Made by a program: the position numbers and the translations under genes. The notes beneath the pieces were generated by a model that saw only the letters and a list, made by a program, of their open reading frames with translations, made no database searches and had not been told where the DNA came from. From the NCBI GenBank assembly GCA_013396635.1, contig WBMW01002292.1:325-64324 (forward strand): DNA of 64,000 nt. The letters are read 5' to 3'. This DNA is from Penelope pileata. Lineage: Eukaryota > Chordata > Aves > Galliformes > Cracidae. Below, in pieces: positions 13,552 through 25,700 of the stretch (positions within the stretch are counted from its first letter, which is position 1; each line of letters begins with the position of its first letter).

Positions 13552-13988
13552 CATAGAACTTGCAAAATAGCGTTCAGTTCCTCTCTGAGATCTCTGCATC
13601 CTGCTTTGTGAAATTACATTTGAAGAAAGCAGGATAAATTGCGCAGAGTATGAACCTTTATCCCTCTTAAAAGGGAACTTCAGGATCACTTCACTTGGCT
13701 TTTATCTCAATCAAGTGGTGAATTAAGCAAATAACATGGTTAAACACTCAAGGTATAAGAAAAGTGGACTAACAATCAGTTCTTACATAGTTATTCATGT
13801 GGGAAGTAGCTTCTGATTTATGAAGTTCTAGAAGAAAACATTCAATGGGCTAATCTATTTTAAGACAGTGTTTTGAAAGTATTAGTTTGCTCGCATACCA
13901 GGAATTGTTATACGACTTGCAGGCAAGCTCTGGAGTACGAAACAACTGTACCAAAGGGAAAATAAAGAGAAGGCCTCAATCAAGAGAT
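13552..13988. other. Unique intronic sequence between mariner and CR1
   Basis: About 440 bases of AT-rich sequence with no open frame or repeat that I can support. Confidence 0.6.
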
Positions 13989-14255
13989 ATCATAGAATCA
14001 TAGAATGTTCCATGCTGGAAGGAACCCACAAGGATTATGGAGTCCAACTCCTGGCTCCACACAGCACCATCCAAAATTTGAACCCTACATCTGAGAGCAT
14101 TGTCCAAATGCTTCTTGAACTCTGGCAGGCTTGGGGCCATGACCTGGGGCCTATTCCAGTGCCCAACCACTTCTCTAGGTGAAGAAGCTTTTCCTAGTTC
14201 CCAGCCTAACCCTTCCCTAACACAGCTCCATGCTGTTTTCTCAGGTCCTGTACTA
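13989..14255 (-). mobile_element. CR1 LINE 3' end fragment
   Basis: The left end is TCATAGAATCATAGAATG, the reverse complement of the short tandem tail that ends CR1 elements. It is followed by GGAAGGAACCCACAAGGATT and by text on a Leu-rich stretch (LPEFKKHLDNAL on the minus strand) typical of the CR1 C-terminus and 3' UTR. This places the 3' end at the left and the 5' truncation at about 14255. A block of a better preserved CR1 begins 216 bases to the right in the same orientation, and the two may or may not be one insertion. Confidence 0.9.
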
Positions 14256-14470
14256 GGTTTTGAGAGTCAAAACATCTCCCCCTCTACCACAAAGCCAGTA
14301 AATGCTTTATTTCTTGTGGTAATAGGCATATTATAGTTTGTTCTAGCTGAGTATGAATTGGTTACATGAAGTTCAGAGTACGATTTTTGGATGGGTGTGT
14401 GTTGCCTTTAAACTACTTGTAAAATTTCAAATTTCAATGTAGATTTTAATTGGAATAGCAATCAGTCAGT

Positions 14471-15216
14471 CACTGCTGGCTCACATCCAGCTTTTCATCC
14501 ACCAGGACTCCCAAGTCCTTCTCTGCAGGACTGCTCTCAATGAGGAGTTCTCCCAACCTGTACATGTATCTGGGATTGCCCCGACTCAGGTGCAACATTT
14601 TGTACTTGGCCTTGTTGAATCTCGTTAGGTTCACGTGGGCTCGCTTTTGAAGCCTGTCCAGGTCCCTCTGGATGGCATCCCTTCCTTCTGGAGTACCAAC
14701 TGCACTACTCAGCTTGGTGTCATCAGCAAACTGACTGAGCATACACTCAATTTCACTGTCTGTGTCATTGATAAGGGTGTTGGAGAGCACCGGTCTCAAG
14801 ACTGACCCCTGGGGGACGCTGCTCATGACTGACCTCCAGCTGGACATAGAGCCATTGACCACAACCCTCTGGCCATGACCATCCAACCATTCTTTATCCA
14901 CTGAATAGTGCAGCCTTCAAGGCCACCTCTCTCCAGCTTAAGAGATAAGGATGTGGTGTGGGACCATGTCAAAGGCCTTGCAGAAGTCCAGATAGATGAC
15001 ATCAGTTGCCCTTCCTTTGCCCACCGATGCCCTCACTCCACCATAGAAGGCCACCGGATTGGTCAGGCACGACCTTCCCTAGGTGAAGCCATGCTGGCTC
15101 CTTTCCTTGCATGTGCCTTAATGCCTCTTCCAGGAGGATGTGCACTGTGATCTTTCCAGGCACAGACATAGGCTCACCAGCCTGTAGTTGCCTGGGTCTT
15201 CCTTTCTTCCTTCCCA
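14471..15216 (-). mobile_element. CR1 LINE internal fragment, near-copy of the 3785-5044 element
   Basis: On the minus strand it encodes the RT core from ATDVIY-region codons through [32 protein letters not shown] and [15 protein letters not shown]. It aligns base for base with 4026-4776 of the other CR1, with only scattered substitutions, plus one gap: bases corresponding to about 4637-4676 are shorter here. A 143-codon frame is open (14470-14901) and the rest is shifted. The left edge at 14471 falls in the middle of the coding region, so the 3' end of the element is absent. Confidence 0.92.
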
Positions 15217-17125
15217 GTGGCAGTAACTCCAGCCAGTTCCGTGCTTACAGCACACTATGCTACAGCTACCAGACTACATCAAGAAACCTGAGAAGCAAGG
15301 TTTTACTCACACCGTAGTTTGCAGAACTCGATGCCTTTGTAGAATGATTTACTAGTTTTACTCCTGTCACATTTCAAAACTCATCACAAAATGTTTGCCT
15401 TGTTGTTTGCTTGAAACAGATGCCTATAAAATGCTTTTCCTCAGCATTTCAGAGTATTTCAGCGTGTTCAGACTTCACCGGTTTTGGACAAATGTGAGAA
15501 ATGTTTAATATTAACATTTGAGACTACAAGATATTTTACACTGGCCGGATTAAAACCTTCAGTGTGAGTTTTACACAAGACCTGCACATTGCTGTTGGAG
15601 TTCGTTGTTCTGGAAAGGAATTGCTTTCTTCAGCTGGAGAAACAAGTACATTTCTGAACAGCGATAGCTTTGGGTCTGGCTGTAGAAAGGTCTGTTTTGG
15701 TCGGAGAGGTCAAATTGTGTATGCATTTGGTATTTGCTGTCCGGTTCATGATTAATTTTGGTCATTGTTATACTAACGTAACAATGAAGGCATTGTCACT
15801 AGTCGCATTTTCACTTTCCTGTGTTGCTGCAGTGCTCCTTTAATTATTTTTGCAACAGTGCTAGGTTATGGGAACCTCTTCATGTTTGAACCATGAGGAA
15901 GATGGGAATCTCTTGTTATGATTTAGGTATGTTTGTCGTTCCCATAAGCGATGGTAATGAGGAAAACTTTTCAAATAAGTTTACTGCTGTTAGCAGCCCA
16001 TATCTACTGAAGATCTGTTATACTTTTCAGAATCTTTTTCCCCTATCAAGGCAGCAGTACTGTTTGGGTTTTGTTTGTGTTATGTGTTTGCTGGAAGGCG
16101 AGCCCTATTGTTTTTTAGAAGGTTGATTACAAACATAAAATAGATTCTCTTGAGAATCCTTTGTCTACACTCATCACAATTGGTAATTGTTTTGTATTTT
16201 GTAATGCTTTGCATGCTGCACTTTTTATTCGGAACGTGTGTAAATCTTAAAACGGATTTCCACCTCAAACCATTGATGCTTTGAAGTTGGACCCTAGAAC
16301 GAAGCATGAAACTTCTCCACACTCATGTATTGCTACGTGATGAACATTTGCCAGATTGAGGCCAATCTTTCCGAAATTTGCTGCACTTGAAATGATGTCT
16401 CCTTCAAGTAAAACCTGTATAAGATAGTTCTCAAAAATTAAAAAAGAAAAAAAGAAACCAATGAACAAACACCCCAACAATTACTTTCTGTATGGAAGCA
16501 GACTGAACCAGTGTCATCATGTGAGAGGTAGGTGTCATTTTCATTCGTGTCAAGTCCACTTGCAGCAATCTTTCTGAAATGCCAAGGGAAGAGGAATCCA
16601 GGACCCCTCACATACCCTATCCACAGGGTGTATTCAGGTGGAGATGGGCAAAATGCATGGAAAAATTGAGACTTGTGCCACACGTTTTCTTTGTAGGGTG
16701 CTTATTGTACATGAAATTATAGGGAGCATAAGAACAAGCGGTCTATTAGCAAAGCCATGAAAACAAACCATTTGCCACTTCTAACAAATGCTGGACAAAA
16801 ATACGCTCCAAATTTTAAAAATAAATGAAGACTTGGCAAAAAATAAAACCTGGCTTTATCTGCATCTCATCAGGTACATGGCGTCCTGGACGGCAGCCCA
16901 CTGGTGAAAACATGCGGAGTGTTATCCTTTGCAGCACTGGGAATGTTCTCTGCTGAATTTGGCGCCAATGACCGAGCTCTGCTTGTTAGCTGGAGTTCAC
17001 ACAGACTCCTTGCCAGGCCTGCCCAGAATACTGTCTCCTCTGACTTCCTGTGGTCTTGCATAATATTTCCTTGCTTCTTGTATAACTGTGACTCGATCTG
17101 GTCACTGCCCCGTCAGGCAGCTGAC

Positions 17126-17295
17126 TTTTAAAAGGCCGGCCCTGCAAACGTGCGGGTGAGTGGCCTTGGCTGCAGGAGCCATCCCTGCGGTGACGCTGGT
17201 GGAAATGCCCGGCAGCGGAGAGCCGGGGCCGTGTGGTGATGCGCCACTGCAGGGAGCAGTGATCCTACCTGCGCTGACCCTGTCAGGAGACACGC
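17126..17295. promoter_or_regulatory. CpG-rich patch in intron 1
   Basis: About a dozen CpGs occur in 170 bases (GGCCGGCC, AACGTGCGGG, GCCCGGCAGCGG, AGCCGGGGCCGTG) in otherwise CpG-poor intron. A TTTTAAAAGG box-like string sits at the left and a good splice-donor string, GCGGGTGAGTGG, follows at 17150-17161. This could be an alternative promoter with a short first exon or an enhancer, or merely GC-rich drift. There is no open frame of note. Confidence 0.25.
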
Positions 17296-19184
17296 ACCAG
17301 GCAGAACTTCAAACTGACTATACCTTTGAAATAGGTGCTGCTGCTACTCTGATTTCTGTGTCAAATATAGGTGTTAATTAAGAAGGGGTAGTTGATGATG
17401 GTGTATCAATGAACGAGCAAGTTTTCAGAGCATTATGGAATTCTGATTATCGCTAGTCCTCACTCACTTAGGAGTCCTTGCATTTCCTTATGATTGTCCT
17501 CTGGGTATCTTGAGTATTGACTGTAAGACAAAAGTAGCAAAATTAAGGTATTTAAGAAAGCAATCTTCTCATTCTGCAGATTTTTTTTTTTAATGCTTAC
17601 ACACATTGTTTCCGCTGTTGTCTGCTCTTAATAAATAATGTAAACTTTAATTTTTACTGCTTATTAATCTGGATTATTTTTATATATGTTTTGGAAGTGA
17701 ATTTCATAGTGGTTTGTGTGGCGTAATTTTGCATTTATACTGGTAATTTTTAACAAATTTTTTCTGACATGCATTTATACATACAACATTGCATGAAATC
17801 ACAGAGCTTTGTAAAGACTGTCCTCTAGCATGACGGTTCTCTTCTAAGTGTAGCTTTCGAGCTGTTAGTCCTGTTCTTTGGCAACCCCATTCCTGCCATG
17901 ATTTTGAAAAGTTGAAGAGTAAAGATTACAAAATAGTTGCTTCAGTACACTTGTATATTTACTCAGTGGGCTTTAGTGGTTTGTGTATTATAGTTCTCAG
18001 ATCTTGTATGGTCTTCCAGTCATCTGCTGTGACGAAACAGAAGAATCTTTTTAGGGGAAGCTTTGGAAGTGGCTTAGTCATCACAGCTACGTAGATTTTG
18101 CTTAAATCATCTCATACTGTCATCTCTTCCATGAATCCAGGTTATCCAGTTGTCATAGTAACTTCGACATAGAAAAGTTCATGCTGCCTACACATGACTT
18201 CTTGCAACACTGTTTATTAATTTGGTTAATTTAATGGAAAATATACTTTATCAGTTAATGCGTATTATGAGGTCATTTTCTGGTCAGTTAAGAGTGGTTT
18301 ATTACTTTGTATTCTTAGGATCAGAACTTCGGTGACTTTATTATAGCCTAGCTGATGTGGCAGTTGGAGAGTTTTCAAAGCAATGTAATGGCAATACATC
18401 TAGCAGGCCATTTTACAGGTTTATGAATACCAGCATTTCTGGGAGGATTGTATAAGGATTGTTGTTTTTGGCAGATGAACACCTGATAAACCAGGTTTGT
18501 CTGAGCATTTTTTCTTGCAGATGCTGTAGAAGCCTCTTTCTGTGCCACTACAAAGTTAGCTTCTCACTGATGGTTTTGGGATCCTGGATAAGCTACACAA
18601 ATAGAAGCTGTACTGTAGAAGGTAGACCAAAGCTGGGCTGGCTCTAAGATTAAGGAAGAAGCATAAGAATTATAAAAGAAACTGGGCTGAGCGTAGTTTA
18701 GCCAACTGGAAAACACAGGCCGCAATCACTAAGAGAGATTTCTTCTCTGTAGGGAAGCAGTTGGAGATGAATTTTAGTACCTAGCAGTCTGTTTATTTTA
18801 AAAAGTTTCTATCCCAACTGTGTAAACTGTCTGAACAGTTTTAAAGGATTTCAGAAAAAATGTTTTGGTTTATCAAGTCATAGAGTTGAAAATTTATTTA
18901 GTATGCAGAGTGAAGAGTTTCAGAAGCTCTCCTTCAAAACAGATCAGCTCAACCACAGTAAAGAATTACAAGCCTCAATTTCTACGTGAGCTTTAGATCT
19001 GTATCAGCAATGTTAGAGCACTATAAATGCTCTCCGAATCAAAATTTAGCAGCGTCGGAGAAGACCGCAGTCATATGGTCATGCTCTTCCTCCTTTTATT
19101 TTTCTATTTTTTCTTTTCCTTCATTGTTCTTTGATTTAAAAAGGTGCAAGTGATTGCTGTGGAGCTCTTAGGGGTTTACTCTTC

Positions 19185-19560
19185 AGCTGCATACACAGAC
19201 AAATGCCCACCGCGTTCAGCAGGAGTTTTGTCTGCGTGAACAGCTTGGGATTGTGCACTTGTGTACGTGTCTAAATATGGATCGCGGTCAAGTAAACAAG
19301 CATGTAGCTGTACACAGCAATCTGCTTTCAGGGCGGGGGAACACCCTGCGTCACTTGCAAGGCTGCATACATGCCTGCACCTGGAGCTCTGGGCGGCCTG
19401 GCGCTGGGGGCCGCGATCACCAATCCACACGGGCCTTGCCGCCGGAGGGGAGCGATAGCTATCTCTGAGGGGTAGCGGTCGCCGTCATCGGCTTTTGGAG
19501 CAGCAAGATACTGCTCTCCTTTGAAGGACGTGTCAGGGCAGATAGGCGCTTTCAAAATGC
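19185..19560. promoter_or_regulatory. CpG-rich patch in intron 1, possible enhancer or alternative promoter
   Basis: Roughly twenty CpGs are found in 375 bases, densest at 19390-19490 (GGGGGCCGCGATCACC, TTGCCGCCGGAGGGGAGCG, TAGCGGTCGCCGTCATCGG). The rest of the intron is CpG-poor. Within it are a forkhead-like AAGTAAACA (19290-19298) and two ACGTG cores (near 19266 and 19530). Open frames across it on both strands are short and have no protein-like pattern, so a coding role is unlikely. Confidence 0.35.
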
Positions 19561-20631
19561 CTGTGCTCACAGATAAAGGGAGAAGGGAGCCGCTTGCCTA
19601 ACGCTGGATGTTTTCAGTCCTAAAGGCCTGTCGGTTTGTGACGCATAAGATCTTGTTCGCTGTTCCTCAGGCTGAACTTTCACAGGAGCAAAAGTAACCT
19701 TATCTAAGGAAGAGGCTGTGTACAGACTAACTGGAAACATTAGAAATGGGGTTCTGCATGTGGTGCCAAAGAGTATCAAGGCATTTTTTATGTCCTGCAG
19801 CTGACAAAGTAGGCGATGTCTGTAAATCTCTTCACATGTGTTGTGCAGAGGGGAATGTGAAATACTTGTGACTATTTCAATACTCCTCATATGTGTTACA
19901 GTGGAGAAAGAGTTAATGATATATATACATATTTATTTAAAATTTTCTTATTATCTATTTTAATTTATGAAACTTAACTGTAGGCTGTAGTTCATCCCTA
20001 AAGAAAGCAACACTTGTGATGCCACTGCAAAGTGCACCATGTCTCATGCAGTCTCATAGCTTGTATGCAGTAATTAGGGATCCACGCACGTAAGGAAATG
20101 ATGTAGGTGTATAAACAACAATTCTCTTTTATACCATAAAATCCGGTCTTAAGTACTGAAGACCTCAGGGGCTTTGGAACAGCTTCTCCTACTGTCTGAA
20201 ATAATAACGCAGTGTACCTACTTCGTGTCTCAGAGGATAGATCTTAATAGCAACAGTTTGTGCATGTATGTCTAAGTATGCTTAAAAAGCTTGTGGTTTG
20301 AAAAAGTGAGATAAAGGAACTGCAAAATTAACAGTGAAAACCAGTGTATGCTCTGGTGAGGAAGTCTAGTCCTAGCCGTACTATAGAAAAAGAGATCTGA
20401 AAAGCTCTCTGGTTGTCAGATCTGCCAAATCAAGCAGAAGTGACTGGTAAACATTACTGTTGCTTACGGTGCGCTGGCTTTAGTTTGTATTTTAAAAGCA
20501 TTAGGGAATCATGCAGGATATCTGGAATCAAATTAAGAAAATGCACCTTCTTGAAATGTCAGCAAAAAAGTGTCAGAAAGAACAATGACATCTCACAAAT
20601 TTTGCACACCTAAGTTTCTCTAAACAGTAAA

Positions 20632-20679
20632 AATAAGGAAATTTCTGTTTCCTGTAATAAGGAAATTTCTGTTTCCTTT
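20632..20679. repeat. 24-bp direct tandem duplication
   Basis: The unit AATAAGGAAATTTCTGTTTC plus four more bases occurs twice head to tail, with one or two differences at the end of the second copy. Each copy also contains a small inverted pair, GGAAA and TTTCC. Confidence 0.9.
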
Positions 20680-22698
20680 AATGAGGAACGTTGTTGAAAC
20701 AAAGGCAAAGAGAAGCTCAGTGCAATGTGAGCTGTACAGAGGACAAGAGGTACACTTTCATTTTCCTGATGCTAGAGCTCGTTCAGGTTTGGTGAGGCAG
20801 TCTTTTTGGGATTGGGTGGTGTGCATAGCACCAGTGTTGCCCAAGGGTTCAGAAGGGACAAGGCAGCTCTGTTCTTTCTGCAGAGCCCTCTTCCCTAGCA
20901 TGGGTTTCTCCCGATGAGGCTGCACTACATTGCACACTGTACGTCAGGGCTGGCCAGACAGGACCATGAGCTGTGAAGAAAAGGTGATGAGCAGTTTAAG
21001 CTCTGAGTGTCATGCTGGCCTACCACAGCATGTAATTTGAAAGGTTTTTGCTGAGTCTTAGGTATATGCTTGTCATCAAAAGCATCTGTAGCCACAGAAC
21101 TTAACTTCTTGGGTCGGTGATCCAGTGAAGAACTATGGATAACACATGGAGTCTGGGAGAAAGTTTTGGGGAAGCACCACTCTGCTTTCTCTTCTCTCCT
21201 CTGGGTGTCCATTGATTGAAATGGGCTGATGGAAAGATGTTTGGCTATATCCACCTCTCACTTGGCCCAGTAAGGCTATTACTGCATATTCTATACTTTG
21301 TCTAACATTGTCTATAGACAAGGATAGTTCAAGAAGGCAGAAAGGATTGAAAAAGTAGGGACACAAGTTACCTTAACAGGCAACCAGCTTTACTTTCGCT
21401 CTATCCAAATTCTCTGCAAAAACCCATCCTGCTGATTTCAGTGGCCATACATGCTTTTTGAGCAATCATCCTCATCGTTGTATATCTGTCATTAATACGT
21501 GTATGAATCAAATTTCAGTCTGATGGTTAAAAAGGGCTCTTACAAAATAAGTATTTTTGTTGCCTTTGTTTTGCGGGAAAATAAACATTTGCTACTAGCA
21601 ACCGTAATTATTCCTTAGCGATTGCTGTTCCTTTTCTCCAAATGGTATGTATTTTTTTTTTCCCTCAGCAAAGCACATTTTGCATACCCTTAGCACAACT
21701 TTAGCCTTGGTCTATCGCTGGGGGATTACTTAGATAAGATACTAGCCATGGCTAGCATAATCTCCTGATAAAACCAGAGCATCATTAGAGCGCACTGTTA
21801 TAGCCTTGGAAAGCAGAGAAAACAGCATTTAGGACTCTTTGAAACTCTTCTTCTTGATTAAGAGTCATGAGCAAACAGATTTTGGCAATGATTATGGGAA
21901 TCCTGTTGTTAACTTTTGCAATAATCATTAAACTCTTTTCTTGGTTAAAAATTGGTGCTCTCAGTTGTTTGTTACTGTTAAATCAATGAAGTGAATTACT
22001 TGGTAGTAAATTTCAGCATGGGGAAATAGTAGCGTAGTCTATTTCAAGAAGAATTTGAATACTGGAAACATAGGTAGAATGAAAGGTGAAGGTTAATGAT
22101 TTAATGACATGGTCCTTGGGACCCTGTGCCTTATATATGGAAGACAGTAATTTGCATTTGCTTCCTGCAGGGTGACTTTAATGAGGAACAGAGGGTGTTT
22201 AGCATATGCTAATGCCGAGTCTCTTCTGTGCGTCTGTTGAACTTGGAAAGTGTAAAATCTGTGATGGAGACTTATAAGATGTTGCATTAGACAGACATGA
22301 GTGCTGCTGTAGGCAGGGAGTGATGAGGAGAGAAAATGGTGATGAGCGCTCCAAGAAGCTTGGGGACATCAGGGTAGGTTTTGTGGAGTTCTATTTAAGA
22401 GAGGGATGTTTATATGCTAGATAGAATTGCATATACAGCAAATAGCCTTAAATATATTTTGTGGTTACCACTACTTACATACAAAGCAAAACCATAATTA
22501 TAATGCTGTTCTTGTTTTTTGGAACATCATCATGTGCCAAACAAGTTCTGGATATTTGTAGGGCACAATAATGTCAAAGATTGACTGAGTGTGAGGGGGA
22601 TTGGTTTACAGGTACCTGCCATGTTCACAATAACAACAAAAGCTAAATTCTCAGTCACATCGTGTTGTGAAGACATTAACCTTCAAATGTTTGTCTAG

Positions 22699-22772
22699 GC
22701 TTCTGCAGCACCTGCTGACGGAGCCCGTGTGCCCTAACGAGCGGCTGGTGCTGGTTGAGCTGTGCAGTATGG
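22699..22772 (+). other. Exon-like segment of unknown gene, GT-AG bounded
   Basis: A 74-bp GC-rich island is preceded by AAATGTTTGTCTAG and followed by GTAAGG, both good splice signals. In one frame it reads LLQHLLTEPVCPNERLVLVE and then LCSM with no stop, a leucine-rich, helix-like string that looks like real protein. The third codon positions are mostly G or C, unlike the surrounding intron. It would start and end one base into a codon (lengths 1 + 72 + 1). Inclusion between EPAS1 exons 1 and 2 would put exon 2 out of frame, so it is not a simple EPAS1 cassette exon. I do not recognise the protein. It may be an exon of an overlapping transcript, a stray exon copied from another gene, or chance. 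Confidence 0.4.
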
Positions 22773-25700
22773 GTAAGGGCATCATTAATGTCCCTTTGTT
22801 CTTCCCCAGTGCTGTATGAACAGCCTGGGACAGAAAGATGTCCTTAAACAGAGTTTGCTGATGATAACAATGTCTTGTGAAACTCAGTAGTTTCTCTTTC
22901 TTGTGTTGATCATTCTGGCAACTTCTTTTGGAAGAATCTACAGCGTATTGGCTCCTATATTTTTAAGAATTTCCAAAAGTTCAAGGAAAAACTTTGGTTT
23001 TATTGTTTGTTTGGAGTTTTAGAAGCAGGAGTCCTCACTGCAGTTGGAATGACAGTTTCCTAGACAGTTTAGCACACTCATTCAGTCCTCCCAGTCCTAC
23101 CAATGTCCCTGCTGTTGGTTTTAAGATAAATTATAGATGTGGAACAGCATACAGGTCAGATGCCTGGCGTAAGAACCAAGGACTTCATCTTTGGCAGAGC
23201 GACCAAGCTCCCACAGACTGAATGTCTCCACGATTTCTCCAGGTTAACCATAGGGTATTGAACTTACTCCTTCAGTCCAGCTTGGAAAGCTGACAATCCC
23301 AAAGTATTTGTTGGACCTCTAATCAAAACAAAAAATCTCATGCTTAAAAACAGATTGCTAATAGTTTTAATACCTTAGAAAAAAAACCCTGCTCGTTATG
23401 ACAAAATGTGTGTATTAGCAGTAAAAGAGTTTTGTCATCCTTTCGCAGCATGACGAGTGTAAGAAGTGCCAGCTTCTTGCAAGCATTAGTAGCAAAGTAA
23501 ATCAAAAAGGTAGAAGATTTTCTGCCTTTGTCTGTGCTTGCTTATGCCCTGTTCAATACTAATGGGACTGTACGGGATGTAAATGGCCACAGCACTTGAG
23601 CTGTTACATGTAAACTAAATTTGGGGAGCTCTTAGTGTTTGTTATGCACAGTGAACCTCTGGGAAAGCTTCAGCCTTTGACCTCTGTAGGGGGTTATGAC
23701 AGGGAAGAATCGTAAGAGCTGGATTTAGACCCATCTGTGGAAAGCTAGTTAAAAATATTTAACTAACATATTCTTCCTCTTCCCCCTGCTCAGTAAAGGT
23801 CCTCTTAAAATATATTCTCTGTGACTTCATTTTTATCATTGCTTTGGGAGCCCTGTACCCAAGCCTACTTGTAAGGAAATGATTATATTATGTTCATATT
23901 TGTGCTTTGAAATTGCCTTGGTACAAGTCCAAGAAGTATTTTCTTGCTCTTCCAAATTTCCATGCTCTTTAATATTAATCTATTTTCATCAGTGACCTGC
24001 CCCAGTAGTAAAATTTGTTTTAATTGGTCATGTAATGATTGCTGAAGGGACGTAAAAACTGAGCTAAATTTATCTCAGACTCAAAAATTTATTCTAGGAA
24101 AAATAAGGTTTTTATTAGAAAATGAAATAGAATTTGAGAAGTATCAGTGGGTAATTTATCACACAAGTCATTAAAGAAATTATGGTAGCAGAACTCTTTC
24201 ATTTTGCTTTTGTTACGCAAAATATTATTTTGAAATACTTTGTCACTAGCTTTTAATTTTGCGTTATATGTTAATAACTGTTTATGTTTGGTTTATGGTG
24301 GCAATTTCAAAGTGAGCAAACAGTAATGACATTTGTTATCTTTGGGAACCTTCCTTACATGGTCTCTAAGATGTTGAAAGTTAAAATTATCCCAAATATC
24401 AAGAATTAAGGAATTCTTACTTTTTTTTTGTGATGTTAGTCCAGGTGGTCTTCAAAAAAAAAAGTCAAAATGTCTGACTGCAGGCTAATAGGCTTTTGAA
24501 ATTTTGTTTTGCTAGTGAGGCTTTTTATTAGTTTAAGGTGAAAGGATATTTCATGCAAGAACAGAAGTGACCTTATTGCTTAGGTGAATGGCTATTACAG
24601 ATGACTATTAGTTGCATTTTTAGAGGAGTTGATAATATTTTGTTGTTTTTCTGCGAAATTGTTTGTAATCAAAGCTATTATGCCAGCACTTAAATGGAAA
24701 GGCCACCGTTTGCCCAGAGTAGCTGTGTAGTTACATTAGCTTCTATAAATAAGTTTATTATTTTAGAAGAAAGTTATAAAGCACTGTTTACTTCTGTTGA
24801 AGTCAGTCGAATAGCTTAAAACATGCCTAAATAAAGGATGAAGAAGAGCATTCAAACAACATAACATCCTTCAAGGGTTCTTTATGGATATAAATTTTAA
24901 TCAAACACTATTTCTCTGTGGTTTTGTGGTCTTAAGAAAACTGAAAGGAAGGAAAGCGCTGTTCAGCTGACTGAAATACAGTAATTTCCTTGTTTAAAAC
25001 ATTGATTCTCCCTGTTTATGTTTAGATGTTTTTGGAGCAGATAGAACTTAACGTAGAAAAATCTGAGAATGTGCTATGTCATTTTCTCTAAAATACAAAA
25101 ACTTATATTCGCTGTGAGGAGAAAATAAAAGCATTAGCATGTACTCTGTACTCCTTTAGAAACACATATTGGTTAGATAGAGAAGTTTCATTACCATGCA
25201 TGCTGAAAATGTGGTCTAAGAGCTTTAATTTACCTTCATCTGTCAATGTTAATGGACAGAGCAAGTGCTGGAGCTGCTGTAAAACAAATCTGTTTTCCTT
25301 TTTTCTGCTGTGCTAGATAATGAAATAAAAGCTAAATTATCACTGATAAAGGTAATTTGCAGAAAAGCAATGATAAAAATATAACAGCAGAGCTTGCCAT
25401 TAGCAGTTTAAATGGATAATGTTTGCTAGTGCTTCTAACATACTTCTGTCCTCTGTTTTTTGTTGTCTTCTCCCCTTCCCCAGGTTGCAGAGGGCCTTAA
25501 AATTACAGCAAAATTAAATCCCAGCATGGGTAACTTTCTGAAGGGTAGCCAATATATTTGAATCTTTTTCTGTACTGCAATATTGCCAAGTTAAAGCATG
25601 TAGATAGTGCTTCGAAGCGCTGTTATTGGTATCATTTTATCCATCCTAACTTTAGGAATGTGTCTGCTAATGATGAAAACTGAGAAAATGGTTTATTTCC

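Larger units (their letters stand above)
15217..22698. other. Intronic sequence with two CpG-rich patches
   Basis: Mostly AT-rich sequence with no recognised gene. It contains the CpG-rich patches at 17126-17295 and 19185-19560 and the 24-bp tandem duplication at 20632-20679, described separately. A TACGTGAG hypoxia-element-like motif lies at 18983-18990. Confidence 0.6.
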
